Assembly (NCBI RefSeq): GCF_028736155.1
Contig: NZ_CP117879.1
Location: 1,488,001 to 1,552,000 of the forward strand
Direction: 5' to 3'
DNA: 64,000 bases
DNA from: Flavobacterium sp. KACC 22763
Lineage (GTDB): Bacteria > Bacteroidota > Bacteroidia > Flavobacteriales > Flavobacteriaceae
Each line of letters starts with the position of its first letter. Position 1 is the first letter of the stretch. Shown in pieces: positions 26,817-34,716 of this stretch. The notes below the pieces were generated by a model, which was not told the DNA's origin, ran no database searches, and was given only the letters and a program-made list of their open reading frames with translations. The position numbers and the translations under genes are program-made.

Positions 26817-27584
26817 TTAAAGATCCTTGCGGTCAAATTTTCTAATCGAAATTAGAAACGGAACCGCAATCCACAAAACGAGTAACACGAAAGAAACTAA
26901 CAAACCAATAGCTGTTCCAAAAAAGTCTTTAAAAATAGCTCCTGTATATCCCATCATAGCAGATTGATCCAAATGAAGCAATATCTGTATTCTGGCCAAA
27001 TCAATAGGGCTCGAAGCTGTAATACCTACCATGGCTTCTTCTATTGGATATTCTGCAAACTGAAACAAAAGGAACAATACCAAAGCATCAAACAATATCG
27101 CAAAATACATCCAAAATAAAATGGCCAAACCTATTCCTTTTGCTTTATCTCGAGTTAAAATACAGCTCAAAAAAGCCAATGATACAAAAACAATCGAAAT
27201 TAAGCTTCCCGACAAAAGCATCATCAAGCCCGCCATTCCTGGTGCATTTAATAAAAGAGGAATTCCTGCTCCTAGAAAAAAAGCTAAAAACATTGCAATG
27301 GCAAGACCTGCAAACAAACTAATCCATATTTTCTTTCTTTTGATGGGCTGGCTAAGCAAAAGCTCTATAAATTCTGAACTATTGTAAATATAAATAGTTG
27401 AAAAAAGAATAGATACCAACGGAACGGTAAATAAAATAACATTCAAAATCGTCAGTAAACCTTTGGCAGTATTGTCTTCAAGCATAAAAGATCCCCATGA
27501 AAGCAGCGCTAGAATTAGCGCATAACTCACAACAATCTTGTTTTTAAGAATATCCAGTAAGACAATTTTAATTATTCTGTTCAT
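26817..27584 (-). CDS. nosY: NosY, ABC transporter permease for nitrous oxide reductase maturation
   Basis: The 255 residues contain six hydrophobic segments in the ABC-2 layout, starting MNRIIKIVLLDILKNKIVVS and ending IRKFDRKDL. With NosF it forms the NosFY transporter that, together with NosD, supplies sulfur for the CuZ site of NosZ. It overlaps the end of nosF by 17 nt. The assignment depends on family plus position directly after nosD and nosF. Confidence 0.93.
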   Translation of the reverse strand: MNRIIKIVLLDILKNKIVVSYALILALLSWGSFMLEDNTAKGLLTILNVILFTVPLVSILFSTIYIYNSSEFIELLLSQPIKRKKIWISLFAGLAIAMFLAFFLGAGIPLLLNAPGMAGLMMLLSGSLISIVFVSLAFLSCILTRDKAKGIGLAILFWMYFAILFDALVLFLLFQFAEYPIEEAMVGITASSPIDLARIQILLHLDQSAMMGYTGAIFKDFFGTAIGLLVSFVLLVLWIAVPFLISIRKFDRKDL

Positions 27585-28290
27585 GCTGTTTTTCTTTTAA
27601 TATTGTGGCAATAGATTTTGAAATTTTAGTTTCTCCTGTTGATTCCAAAAGATCTCTAATCGTTTTATGAAAATGTACTTTTCCGTCCTGCATAAAAATG
27701 ATTTGAGTAATCATATCGTCTAGTTCACTAAGCAGATGCGAAGTAATCAAGATTAGTTTTCCTTTGTTTTTTTCCTTAATGATTTTCTCTTTCAAAATTT
27801 CGGCCGCCAACGGATCAAGTCCTGCAGTCGGTTCGTCTAGAATTAAAACATCAGGATTAAAAAGGAAAGCCAATGTTGCACTTACTTTCTGTGTTGTTCC
27901 TCCAGAAAGTGTCCTCATTTGTTTATCACTCATTTTATCCAATTTGAAGGCTTTAATCAAATCTTCATCCAATTCCTTCTTCGAATTCCGAATCTGCTTG
28001 ATCATTTCTATTATCTGAGAAATGGTCATATTATCAGGATAACGGCCAATTTGCGGCATGTAGCCTATTCTATTTCGATATTCGAACTTCTTTAAAACAG
28101 ATTCATCATGCAGTAAAACATCACCGCTATCAGGCAATACCATTCCTAGAATCGATTTTATCAAAGTAGTTTTTCCGCAACCGTTTGGGCCAATAAGCGC
28201 AATGCATTCTCCTGCTTTAAACTCAAGGTTTACATCTTGTAAAACCTGCAGTCTTCCAAATTTTTTATTTATATTTTTTAAAGTAATCAT
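27568..28290 (-). CDS. nosF: NosF, ABC transporter ATPase for nitrous oxide reductase maturation
   Basis: The 240-residue ATPase has Walker A GPNGCGKTT (about residues 34-42), signature LSGGTTQKVSA, Walker B DVLILDEPTAGLDP and the H-loop TSHLLSE. The LSGGTTQKV form of the signature is typical of NosF. It overlaps nosD by 4 nt (ATGA) and nosY by 17 nt, so the three are translationally coupled. Confidence 0.95.
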   Translation of the reverse strand: MITLKNINKKFGRLQVLQDVNLEFKAGECIALIGPNGCGKTTLIKSILGMVLPDSGDVLLHDESVLKKFEYRNRIGYMPQIGRYPDNMTISQIIEMIKQIRNSKKELDEDLIKAFKLDKMSDKQMRTLSGGTTQKVSATLAFLFNPDVLILDEPTAGLDPLAAEILKEKIIKEKNKGKLILITSHLLSELDDMITQIIFMQDGKVHFHKTIRDLLESTGETKISKSIATILKEKQHEQNN

Positions 28291-29519
28291 AATACAAGAG
28301 ATTTCATTTCGGGAGATTCATCTACAAAATTGTCGGGTGTTATGCTCGGAAGGATTTTTTCTGATTTATCTAAAAGCGTAATCATAAAACTTCTGAACAA
28401 TAGCATAGCCGACGGGTTGTTTTCAGTAATTACAGCAAAAAGACTCAGTGGATGAAAAGGTACATCGCCAATTCCGTCCCGATTTAAATCGTAGCCTTCA
28501 TATTTGTCCCAATAGTTATTATTGAAATGATTTAGAACCAGACTTCCATTAGTGCTGATATCGAAAGTATTGGAAAGAAAATTATTAGACGAAATCACAT
28601 TCTCCATACAACTTGCCTGCACTTTCATTCCCCAGCCGTTGTCTTTAAAAATGTTCCTTTCCAACTTTACGCGGCTTGTTCCTTCCATGTAAATTCCAGA
28701 AGTATTGCGGATAAATTTATTTCCAACAATATAGCTATCCGAAATTTCTTTAAGCAGTAAACCATAAGCAGCGTCGCCCCAGTTCTCTTCAAAATAATTG
28801 TTGAACATTTTTACGTTTCGAGTAAACATAACGGCTACTCCTGCTCCATTATTCTTAAAAACATTACCGATGTAAGAATCATCATTGGAGAACATAAAGT
28901 GTAATCCGTAACGAATGTTGGCTTTAGATACATTTCGCCAAATGACAGAATTGGAAACAAATTCAAAATAAATTCCGTCCCGATGTCCCGAAATTCTATT
29001 TCCTACAATCTGCATGCTATCGCTTTTCCAGCAATGAATACCATTCCCGATACGCTGTTCTTCTTTCTGATAGGCTTTTATTGTATTGTTTTTTACAATG
29101 CAGTTTGATCCTTTCTGAACATAAATTCCGAAAAAATTGTTCTCCAAAAAATTGTCTTTTACGACCACTCCGATTCTATCGTATATTTTAATTCCACAGG
29201 GATCATTCAGAGAAGCATATCCTGAATTGATCACTTTAAATCCAGAAAAAAATACGCTATCGGCTTTTATTGAAACTACTTCATATTTCTGCTGTCCATC
29301 TAGAATTGGCAAGTCTTTTCCCTGCAGAATTAATTTTTTATCTATAATAATATTACCTTCTCGATAAACACCTTTATTGACAATAATAGTATCACCAGAT
29401 TTGGCAAGTTCTATTGCCTTTTTAATTGTCTTAACTGACTTATCTGAACCTACTTCAATCTTTTGAGACCAGAGACAATTAAAAAACAATAGGAATGAAA
29501 GGCAAATATGAAATTTCAT
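28287..29519 (-). CDS. nosD: NosD, periplasmic copper/sulfur delivery protein for NosZ
   Basis: This 410-residue protein has an N-terminal signal peptide (MKFHICLSFLLFFNCLWSQ). A right-handed parallel beta-helix follows, made of repeated turns such as NNFFGIYVQKGSNCIVKNN, NGIHCWKSDSMQIVGN and RDGIYFEFVSN. The YGLHFMFSNDD and GAGVAVMFTRN segments are typical of NosD. The protein helps assemble the tetranuclear copper-sulfide site of NosZ with NosFY. A MITE-like repeat separates it from the preceding nosL-fusion gene, so transcript continuity across that hairpin is an open question. Confidence 0.95.
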   Translation of the reverse strand: MKFHICLSFLLFFNCLWSQKIEVGSDKSVKTIKKAIELAKSGDTIIVNKGVYREGNIIIDKKLILQGKDLPILDGQQKYEVVSIKADSVFFSGFKVINSGYASLNDPCGIKIYDRIGVVVKDNFLENNFFGIYVQKGSNCIVKNNTIKAYQKEEQRIGNGIHCWKSDSMQIVGNRISGHRDGIYFEFVSNSVIWRNVSKANIRYGLHFMFSNDDSYIGNVFKNNGAGVAVMFTRNVKMFNNYFEENWGDAAYGLLLKEISDSYIVGNKFIRNTSGIYMEGTSRVKLERNIFKDNGWGMKVQASCMENVISSNNFLSNTFDISTNGSLVLNHFNNNYWDKYEGYDLNRDGIGDVPFHPLSLFAVITENNPSAMLLFRSFMITLLDKSEKILPSITPDNFVDESPEMKSLVL

Positions 29520-29564
29520 GATTTAAGATTTTAATTAAGACATCACTTTAGGAATTATTATTTT

Positions 29565-29701
29565 CAACACATAGAAACATAGTTGTTTGAAACTTAAAAA
29601 AGACGTTTCACTAATTTTAACGAACATAGTCCAACTATGTGGAGAAACTTGTTCCTTCTACTCTCTTTTTTAGGAATAAAAAACTATGTTTCTATGTGTT
29701 G
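29565..29701. repeat. MITE-like palindromic element inside the nos operon (137 bp)
   Basis: This element has perfect 20 bp terminal inverted repeats, CAACACATAGAAACATAGTT at 29565-29584 and its complement at 29682-29701. The centre carries a small ACATAG/CTATGT dyad. It holds no gene. A second, diverged copy in opposite orientation lies at 61815-61958, and the two also share internal sequence (AAAGACGTTTCACT here, AAAGGCGTTTCACT there when read on the other strand). It fills the gap between the nosL fusion and nosD. Confidence 0.8.
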
Positions 29702-29707
29702 ATTTTT

Positions 29708-30709
29708 TTATTTATTCAAAATTGCTGTCCATTCAGTTTCAAGTCCTTTTGTTTGTGCCTCAAAAGCTTTTGCCTCACTTTTATTTGGAAAAGCTGCAAT
29801 ATTTCCGTTCATCGGACTTTTTATTGTTCCTCCTGAAACGAAAAAGGCATTTTCAACTGGAATCAATTCATTATTTTTAGTGTAGTCGTGTACATAATAT
29901 TTCTTGATTTTAGTGTCATTGTGATCTTTGCAGTAATGTGCCATGCAGGCAATATCATCAAACTTATATACTCGGCCTTTCTCCGTAATGATTTCAGCTC
30001 CATGCCTGCCATCGCTAATTCCCATCATACAAAAATCGCAATTGTCTACATTTAGTTTAATAGGAACAGCTTTGTCACTGGAACATGAAAAAAGAAAAGC
30101 AGGAACCAGCAGAATGCCCAAGAGCCGACCAGATGATTTGGCAAATTTTTCTTTAGCAATAGCTGCAAAAAGCAAAGTCCCAACTGCAATCAGCATCCAT
30201 CCTCCAATATCAGGAATGGAATAGGCTCCAAAATTTAATAATTGTTTGTATCCAAGCATTGGTGGCTGATACGCCATTCCAGGAACTCTAATAGCAGCAT
30301 TCGGATCTAGATTATGTCCATATTCGTAATTCCATCTGTAGAAATCGCAAGCAGATAATATTCCAAACAGTACAAAAGAAAAAAAGAATACAAAAAGTCC
30401 TTTTCTTTTTGATCTCCATGCACAAGCAATTGAAACAATACCTAATGCTGCTAGAATAAACGGCAAGACTTTAAACTCGATAAAATCATTGGTATGCAGT
30501 GTTTTCATTCCAATATAATGATTCAATCCGTTGATGATATCTACATCGCCAGCAATCTTAGAGGCATGAAGTTTTAGAACCAAACCTTCGGGATATTGTG
30601 GCGCTGTAAGCTCAATTTTCCAGATTGGAAAAAAGATCGCGCCAATCAATAAAAGTCCTGATAAAAAGAGCATTATTTTGGAAAAGGGGGATAGTTTTTT
30701 ATTTCTCAT
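29708..30709 (-). CDS. nosL: Membrane protein fused to NosL copper chaperone
   Basis: The product is 333 residues. Residues 1-195 form a membrane domain with about four helices (around 12-30, 82-97, 104-121, 168-186). A fifth hydrophobic stretch (196-208) ends in the lipobox-like LFSCSSD with Cys209. The rest is a complete NosL domain, with the Cu(I)-binding motif NCDFCMMGI (C224, C227, M228, M229) and HGAEIITEKGRVYKFDD. NosL delivers copper for NosZ assembly and is normally a separate lipoprotein. Here an internal relic of its signal peptide marks the fusion point. It lies 54 nt after nosZ. Confidence 0.92.
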   Translation of the reverse strand: MRNKKLSPFSKIMLFLSGLLLIGAIFFPIWKIELTAPQYPEGLVLKLHASKIAGDVDIINGLNHYIGMKTLHTNDFIEFKVLPFILAALGIVSIACAWRSKRKGLFVFFFSFVLFGILSACDFYRWNYEYGHNLDPNAAIRVPGMAYQPPMLGYKQLLNFGAYSIPDIGGWMLIAVGTLLFAAIAKEKFAKSSGRLLGILLVPAFLFSCSSDKAVPIKLNVDNCDFCMMGISDGRHGAEIITEKGRVYKFDDIACMAHYCKDHNDTKIKKYYVHDYTKNNELIPVENAFFVSGGTIKSPMNGNIAAFPNKSEAKAFEAQTKGLETEWTAILNK

Positions 30710-30763
30710 AATAATTCAAAATAAAAGGGAACAAAGAATACTTTGTTCCCTTAAGGTTACTGG

Positions 30764-32737
30764 CTATTCTTTTGGTAAATTGGTACCTACGCTGTACGTA
30801 ATCGGAACATTGCTTCCTGCTGGCGAAACTCGCACATATCCTTGCATTTCTTGGTGCAATGCACTACAGAAGTCTGTACAGTAGAATGGGAAAATTCCTT
30901 TTTTCTCAGGTACCCATTTTAAGGTTAAGGTTTCTCCTGGCATAATTAGCAATTCGGCATTGTTTGCTCCTTTTATAGCAAATCCGTGAGGAACATCCCA
31001 GTCTTGCTCAAGGTTGGTAACATGGAAATACACTTCGTCTCCTACACGAATTCCTTCGATATTATCTGGTGCAAAGTGCGAACGGATACAAGTCATATAA
31101 ATATGTACTTTATTGCCTTCTCGAACCACTTTAGATTCTTTTTCCCCTTTAGTTGCAAAAGGATGTTTGTTGGCCGCAATATCATAATATTTCAGCTGTC
31201 CGTTATTTCTAACTTTTTCTGCTGGAATACCTTGCGCGTAGTGTGGTTCTCCAATAGTTGGGAAATCCAGAAGCAATTTCATTTTATCTCCGCTAATATC
31301 AAACAACTGAGCACTTTGTGCCAATTCTGGACCAGTTGGTAAGTAACGGTCTTTGGTAATTTTGTTGTAAACCACCATGTATTTTCCAAATGGTTTTTCT
31401 GTATTTCCACCAGGAACCATTAGGTGTCCAGGAGAATAATAAGTTGCTTTTCTGTCTAAAACTTTTAGATCTTTAATATTCCATTTCACTACTTCAGACG
31501 AAACAAACATCGTGGTATAAGCATTTCCTTTTCCATCAAATTCTGTGTGAAGAGGTCCTAAACCTGGTTTTTGAACTTCTCCATGAAGAGCCGCTTCATA
31601 TTTCACCACTGGAATTCCAGCATAATTGCCATCAAATTGTTTTTTAGCAATCGCATCTTTCAATTTTGTAAAACTGAATACAGGAATTAAAGCTGCCAAT
31701 TTTCCACTACCTACAATATATTCTCCCGTTGGATCAATATCACAGCCGTGAGGCGATTTCGGACATGGAATCATATAACAGATATCTTTCAATTCTGAAG
31801 CATCAAGAGTAAGAACTTCGTTTTTAATTTCAGATTTGGCACTTTGAGTTTTTTCATCCCAAGTATTATGGGCATATTTTGCAGGAATTCGTTTTCCTTT
31901 TCCAGCTTTAATATATTCTTCTGCTTTTTTCCAGTTTACTGCCATGATAAAATCTTTATCATTTTTAGAGGCATTAACCTCCAATAAGGTATTAGCTTGT
32001 TCTGTATTATAGCATGAGAAGAAAAACCATCCGTGAGATTCTTTTTTACCAGGGTGGCTAAGGTCAAAATTCACTCCAGGAGCTACAATTTGAAAAGCAA
32101 GATCTAATTCTCCTTCTTTTCCAACTTTCACAAAACTTAAATATCCTTTAAAGTTTTTCTTGTATGTATTAATTGGAACATCTCCATTATCATTATCCGG
32201 AGGAACACTAAAACGGCTAGCTCCTACTACATATTCTGTATTTTGGGTAATAAATGGCGAAGAGTGATTTCCTCCGCAATTTGGAAGCTCGATAATTTCT
32301 GCTGTTTTGAACGTTTTCAAGTCAATACGCGCAATACGTGGTGTATTATTCGCATTAGCAAAAATCCATCGTCCGTCTACTTCTCCATTGGTTTGTGATA
32401 AATCTAAGTGATGCTGGTCGTCCCAAGGCACATAACCGTGCGAAGTATTCAGCATTGGTTTTGTTTCTTCACTATAACCATAACCGCTTTGCGGATCTTC
32501 AGAAAACACAGGCATTACCTTTAACAATCTTCCGCTCGGAAGTCCGTAAACACTGACCTGACCGCTAAAGCCGCCCGATACAAAGTTGTAGAATTCATCA
32601 TATTTTCCGGGTGCTACATATACTTTTTGGGCTGCATCGCCTTCAACAGCATCTGTAGAGTCTTTTGGTTTGCACGAAACAAATAAAGCACACCCTAACG
32701 TAACAACGAAAATCGATTTTAAAAATTTATTTTTCAT
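30764..32737 (-). CDS. nosZ: Nitrous oxide reductase NosZ, clade II (Sec-type)
   Basis: NosZ reduces N2O to N2 in the periplasm. The 657-residue protein has an N-terminal lipoprotein-type Sec signal (ALFVSC, Cys22) instead of a Tat signal, which places it in clade II. The beta-propeller with the CuZ His ligands includes DDQHHLDLSQTNG and NCGGNHSSPF. The C-terminal cupredoxin domain carries the CuA site C620-xxx-C624-xxx-H628-xx-M631 (CTDFCSALHQEM). It is preceded by a c-type cytochrome gene as likely electron donor and followed by the maturation genes. No nosR is present, as is usual for clade II. Confidence 0.97.
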   Translation of the reverse strand: MKNKFLKSIFVVTLGCALFVSCKPKDSTDAVEGDAAQKVYVAPGKYDEFYNFVSGGFSGQVSVYGLPSGRLLKVMPVFSEDPQSGYGYSEETKPMLNTSHGYVPWDDQHHLDLSQTNGEVDGRWIFANANNTPRIARIDLKTFKTAEIIELPNCGGNHSSPFITQNTEYVVGASRFSVPPDNDNGDVPINTYKKNFKGYLSFVKVGKEGELDLAFQIVAPGVNFDLSHPGKKESHGWFFFSCYNTEQANTLLEVNASKNDKDFIMAVNWKKAEEYIKAGKGKRIPAKYAHNTWDEKTQSAKSEIKNEVLTLDASELKDICYMIPCPKSPHGCDIDPTGEYIVGSGKLAALIPVFSFTKLKDAIAKKQFDGNYAGIPVVKYEAALHGEVQKPGLGPLHTEFDGKGNAYTTMFVSSEVVKWNIKDLKVLDRKATYYSPGHLMVPGGNTEKPFGKYMVVYNKITKDRYLPTGPELAQSAQLFDISGDKMKLLLDFPTIGEPHYAQGIPAEKVRNNGQLKYYDIAANKHPFATKGEKESKVVREGNKVHIYMTCIRSHFAPDNIEGIRVGDEVYFHVTNLEQDWDVPHGFAIKGANNAELLIMPGETLTLKWVPEKKGIFPFYCTDFCSALHQEMQGYVRVSPAGSNVPITYSVGTNLPKE

Positions 32738-32769
32738 AAGGCTATTATTTTGATTTTGATTCCTTTCAT

Positions 32770-33246
32770 TTATTTCACGCCATCATTCTGGCGCATATAC
32801 TCCAGAATAGATCTTGCTTCATCTTCTGTTAACCCTTGGTTAGGCATACGAATCATGCAAAGCTCTAATTGCGCCTGCAATTCTGGATCTTTATCAATCA
32901 TTGGATCTGGATTGGTAATAAAATTCATGATCCATTGAGGGGTTCTTCTTTCTGTTACCCCTTTCCATCCTGGGCCAACTAATTTTTCATCTGTTGGTTT
33001 ATGGCACGAGGTACATTTTACTTCGGCAGTTTTAAGTCCTTTTTCAGCTAATGCTTTATCTAAAGAGGCGCTTAATTCAACGGTTTCATATTTCCCGATA
33101 CCTCGTTTAGGATCATAAGATTCTGCGTCAGCTGTTTTCTCAGCTGGAGCTGGAGTAGAAAAATCCTGATCGGTGTTTGACTTTTCTTTTCCGCATGATG
33201 TGAGCAGGGCAAAACCAAACATTGTTAATAGGAATAATTTGTTCAT
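32770..33246 (-). CDS. c-type cytochrome lipoprotein of the nos operon
   Basis: The product is 158 residues, with a lipobox LLTSCGKE (Cys18), a Ser/Ala/Pro-rich linker, then a single haem motif CTSCH and the later MIRMPNQGL region that can provide the axial Met. It is the first gene of the nos operon, 32 nt before nosZ. Its predicted transcript starts near 33273 from an FNR-type promoter. By position it is the probable electron donor to NosZ, as in other clade II clusters. Confidence 0.92.
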   Translation of the reverse strand: MNKLFLLTMFGFALLTSCGKEKSNTDQDFSTPAPAEKTADAESYDPKRGIGKYETVELSASLDKALAEKGLKTAEVKCTSCHKPTDEKLVGPGWKGVTERRTPQWIMNFITNPDPMIDKDPELQAQLELCMIRMPNQGLTEDEARSILEYMRQNDGVK

Positions 33247-33277
33247 TACTTTGTTTTTTAATTGTTAAACTTTTGAT

Positions 33278-33351
33278 CAAAATTCTAAAACTTGTTTTTC
33301 ACAAAGTATGATTACAATCATATCCTCAAAAAAAAGTTCATAATACCTTCG
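33278..33351. promoter_or_regulatory. Divergent FNR-type promoter region for nos and copper-uptake operons
   Basis: The box TATGATTACAATCATA (33307-33322) is a perfect dyad. On the minus strand GAATTTTG (33285-33278), and on the plus strand TACCTTCG (33344-33351), each fit TAnnTTTG at five of six fixed positions. Both begin exactly 29.5 nt from the box centre. With transcription starting about 12 nt after the -7 start, the box centre is at about -41.5 for both directions, the standard position for FNR-type class II activation. Confidence 0.75.
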
Positions 33352-33370
33352 TATTCTCAAAAAACAGATA

Positions 33371-33739
33371 ATGAAGTTTTGCATTTACATATTTTTATTT
33401 GCAGTGGTATTTCGTCCAGCATTTCCGTTTCTGGATTATGTGGTCAACTACCATTACATTGCAACTGAATTATGCGAAAACAAAAATGCCCCAGAATTAC
33501 ACTGTAATGGAAAATGCCATTTGAAAAAAGAGCTGGCAAAAAGCTATAAAAATGATACACCAGCTTCTAACGAAAAGAAAAGTGAAACAGCAGAAACTGT
33601 GGTTTTGTTTATGGTAAAAATCCCAGTATTCTCTTTTGAAAAAAATAGAACTACTACTTTTATAGTAAATGCCTTTTACAACAACTTATATTCTCATTTA
33701 GAGGCCGTCAATATCTTTCGCCCTCCAATTTTCATTTGA
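33371..33739 (+). CDS. Small exported protein with CNGKC motif, first gene of copper operon
   Basis: The 122-residue protein has an N-terminal hydrophobic segment (about residues 3-20), an NYHYIATELCENKN stretch, then a LHCNGKCHLKKEL motif whose Cys/His residues are suitable for Cu(I). A variable Ser/Lys/Glu-rich middle is followed by a C-terminal NIFRPPIFI. It shares its layout and terminal FRPP with the protein before the metal pump (12217-12597). It is the first gene downstream of the FNR-type box and is followed by a YtkA-like lipoprotein and a copper receptor. A role in copper handling is inferred. Confidence 0.75.
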   Translation: MKFCIYIFLFAVVFRPAFPFLDYVVNYHYIATELCENKNAPELHCNGKCHLKKELAKSYKNDTPASNEKKSETAETVVLFMVKIPVFSFEKNRTTTFIVNAFYNNLYSHLEAVNIFRPPIFI

Positions 33740-33810
33740 TTTTATTTGATTTTTTTTCTTCCGAATAGTTTCAGCAGATCTTTTATTATCATTATTTAAA
33801 TCATAATCAC

Positions 33811-34656
33811 ATGAAAATTTTAAAATACACAGCACTTTTATTTTTATCAATTGTCTTATTCTCTTGCTCTTCTGATAACGATTCTTCTTCAACTCCAGTT
33901 GATGAAACAAGTGGACTTCATAAAATACAGGAACTCTCAAATGACACTCATACAATAGAATTATTCTCGTCAACAGGTTCTTTGGTTCAAGGTTATAATC
34001 ATGTCTCACTTAGAATAAAAGACAAGAAAACCAATACTTATATTCCAGATGCCGAAATCAGCTGGACACCGTTAATGCATATGGCTATGATGCAGCATTC
34101 TTGCCCAAGATCTGAAGTAGGGAAAGTAGATAAGAAAACAATTTTTGAAGGAGATATCATTTTCCAAATGGCGCAAAACGAAACGGAATATTGGGAACTA
34201 AGCATTACATACAAAATTAATGGCGCAAGCTACACCGCAACTGACAAAATAAATGTTCCTGCATCTTCAAAACGAACTGTAAGCTCTTTTAAAGGAAGCG
34301 ACGGAAGCAATTATGTAATTGCCTATATCACACCATCTTCTCCAAAAGTGGCAATAAACGACATGTCAGTAGGAATTTACAAAATGAAGGATATGATGAC
34401 ATTTTCATCTGTTGATAATTACAAAGTGAAAATCGATCCAAGAATGCCAAGTATGGGGAATCATGGTTCTCCAAATAATACAGATTTGCTTCAATCTGAA
34501 ACTAATGGTTTTTATAAAGGAAAACTTTCTTTGACCATGACTGGATATTGGAAAATAAATCTTCAAGTTCTTAACGACAAAAACGAAACTATCAAAGGAG
34601 AAGCAGTTACAACAGACAATACATCAAGCAGTCTGTATTTTGAGATTGAATTTTAA
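33811..34656 (+). CDS. YtkA/FixH-like lipoprotein, likely copper-binding
   Basis: The 281-residue lipoprotein (LFSCSSD, Cys19) has two similar beta-sandwich domains. The first contains WTPLMHMAMMQHSCP with a dense Met/His set. The second contains MKDMMTF, then RMPSMGNHGSPNN and the GFYKGKLSLTMTGYWKI ending typical of YtkA-like domains. Met/His clusters of this kind bind copper. It sits between the CNGKC protein and an OprC-like receptor, so it is likely a periplasmic or surface copper-binding partner. Confidence 0.82.
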   Translation: MKILKYTALLFLSIVLFSCSSDNDSSSTPVDETSGLHKIQELSNDTHTIELFSSTGSLVQGYNHVSLRIKDKKTNTYIPDAEISWTPLMHMAMMQHSCPRSEVGKVDKKTIFEGDIIFQMAQNETEYWELSITYKINGASYTATDKINVPASSKRTVSSFKGSDGSNYVIAYITPSSPKVAINDMSVGIYKMKDMMTFSSVDNYKVKIDPRMPSMGNHGSPNNTDLLQSETNGFYKGKLSLTMTGYWKINLQVLNDKNETIKGEAVTTDNTSSSLYFEIEF

Positions 34657-34716
34657 ATCTAAAAAATAACAAGAAAGAGGCATAACACAATTTGTCTCTT
34701 TCTATTAAAGTATGAA

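Noticed and set aside
33698..34009. Minus-strand 103-codon frame between the CNGKC gene and the YtkA-like gene
   Set aside because: It overlaps the signal peptide of the lipoprotein gene, has low-complexity basic sequence and no family.
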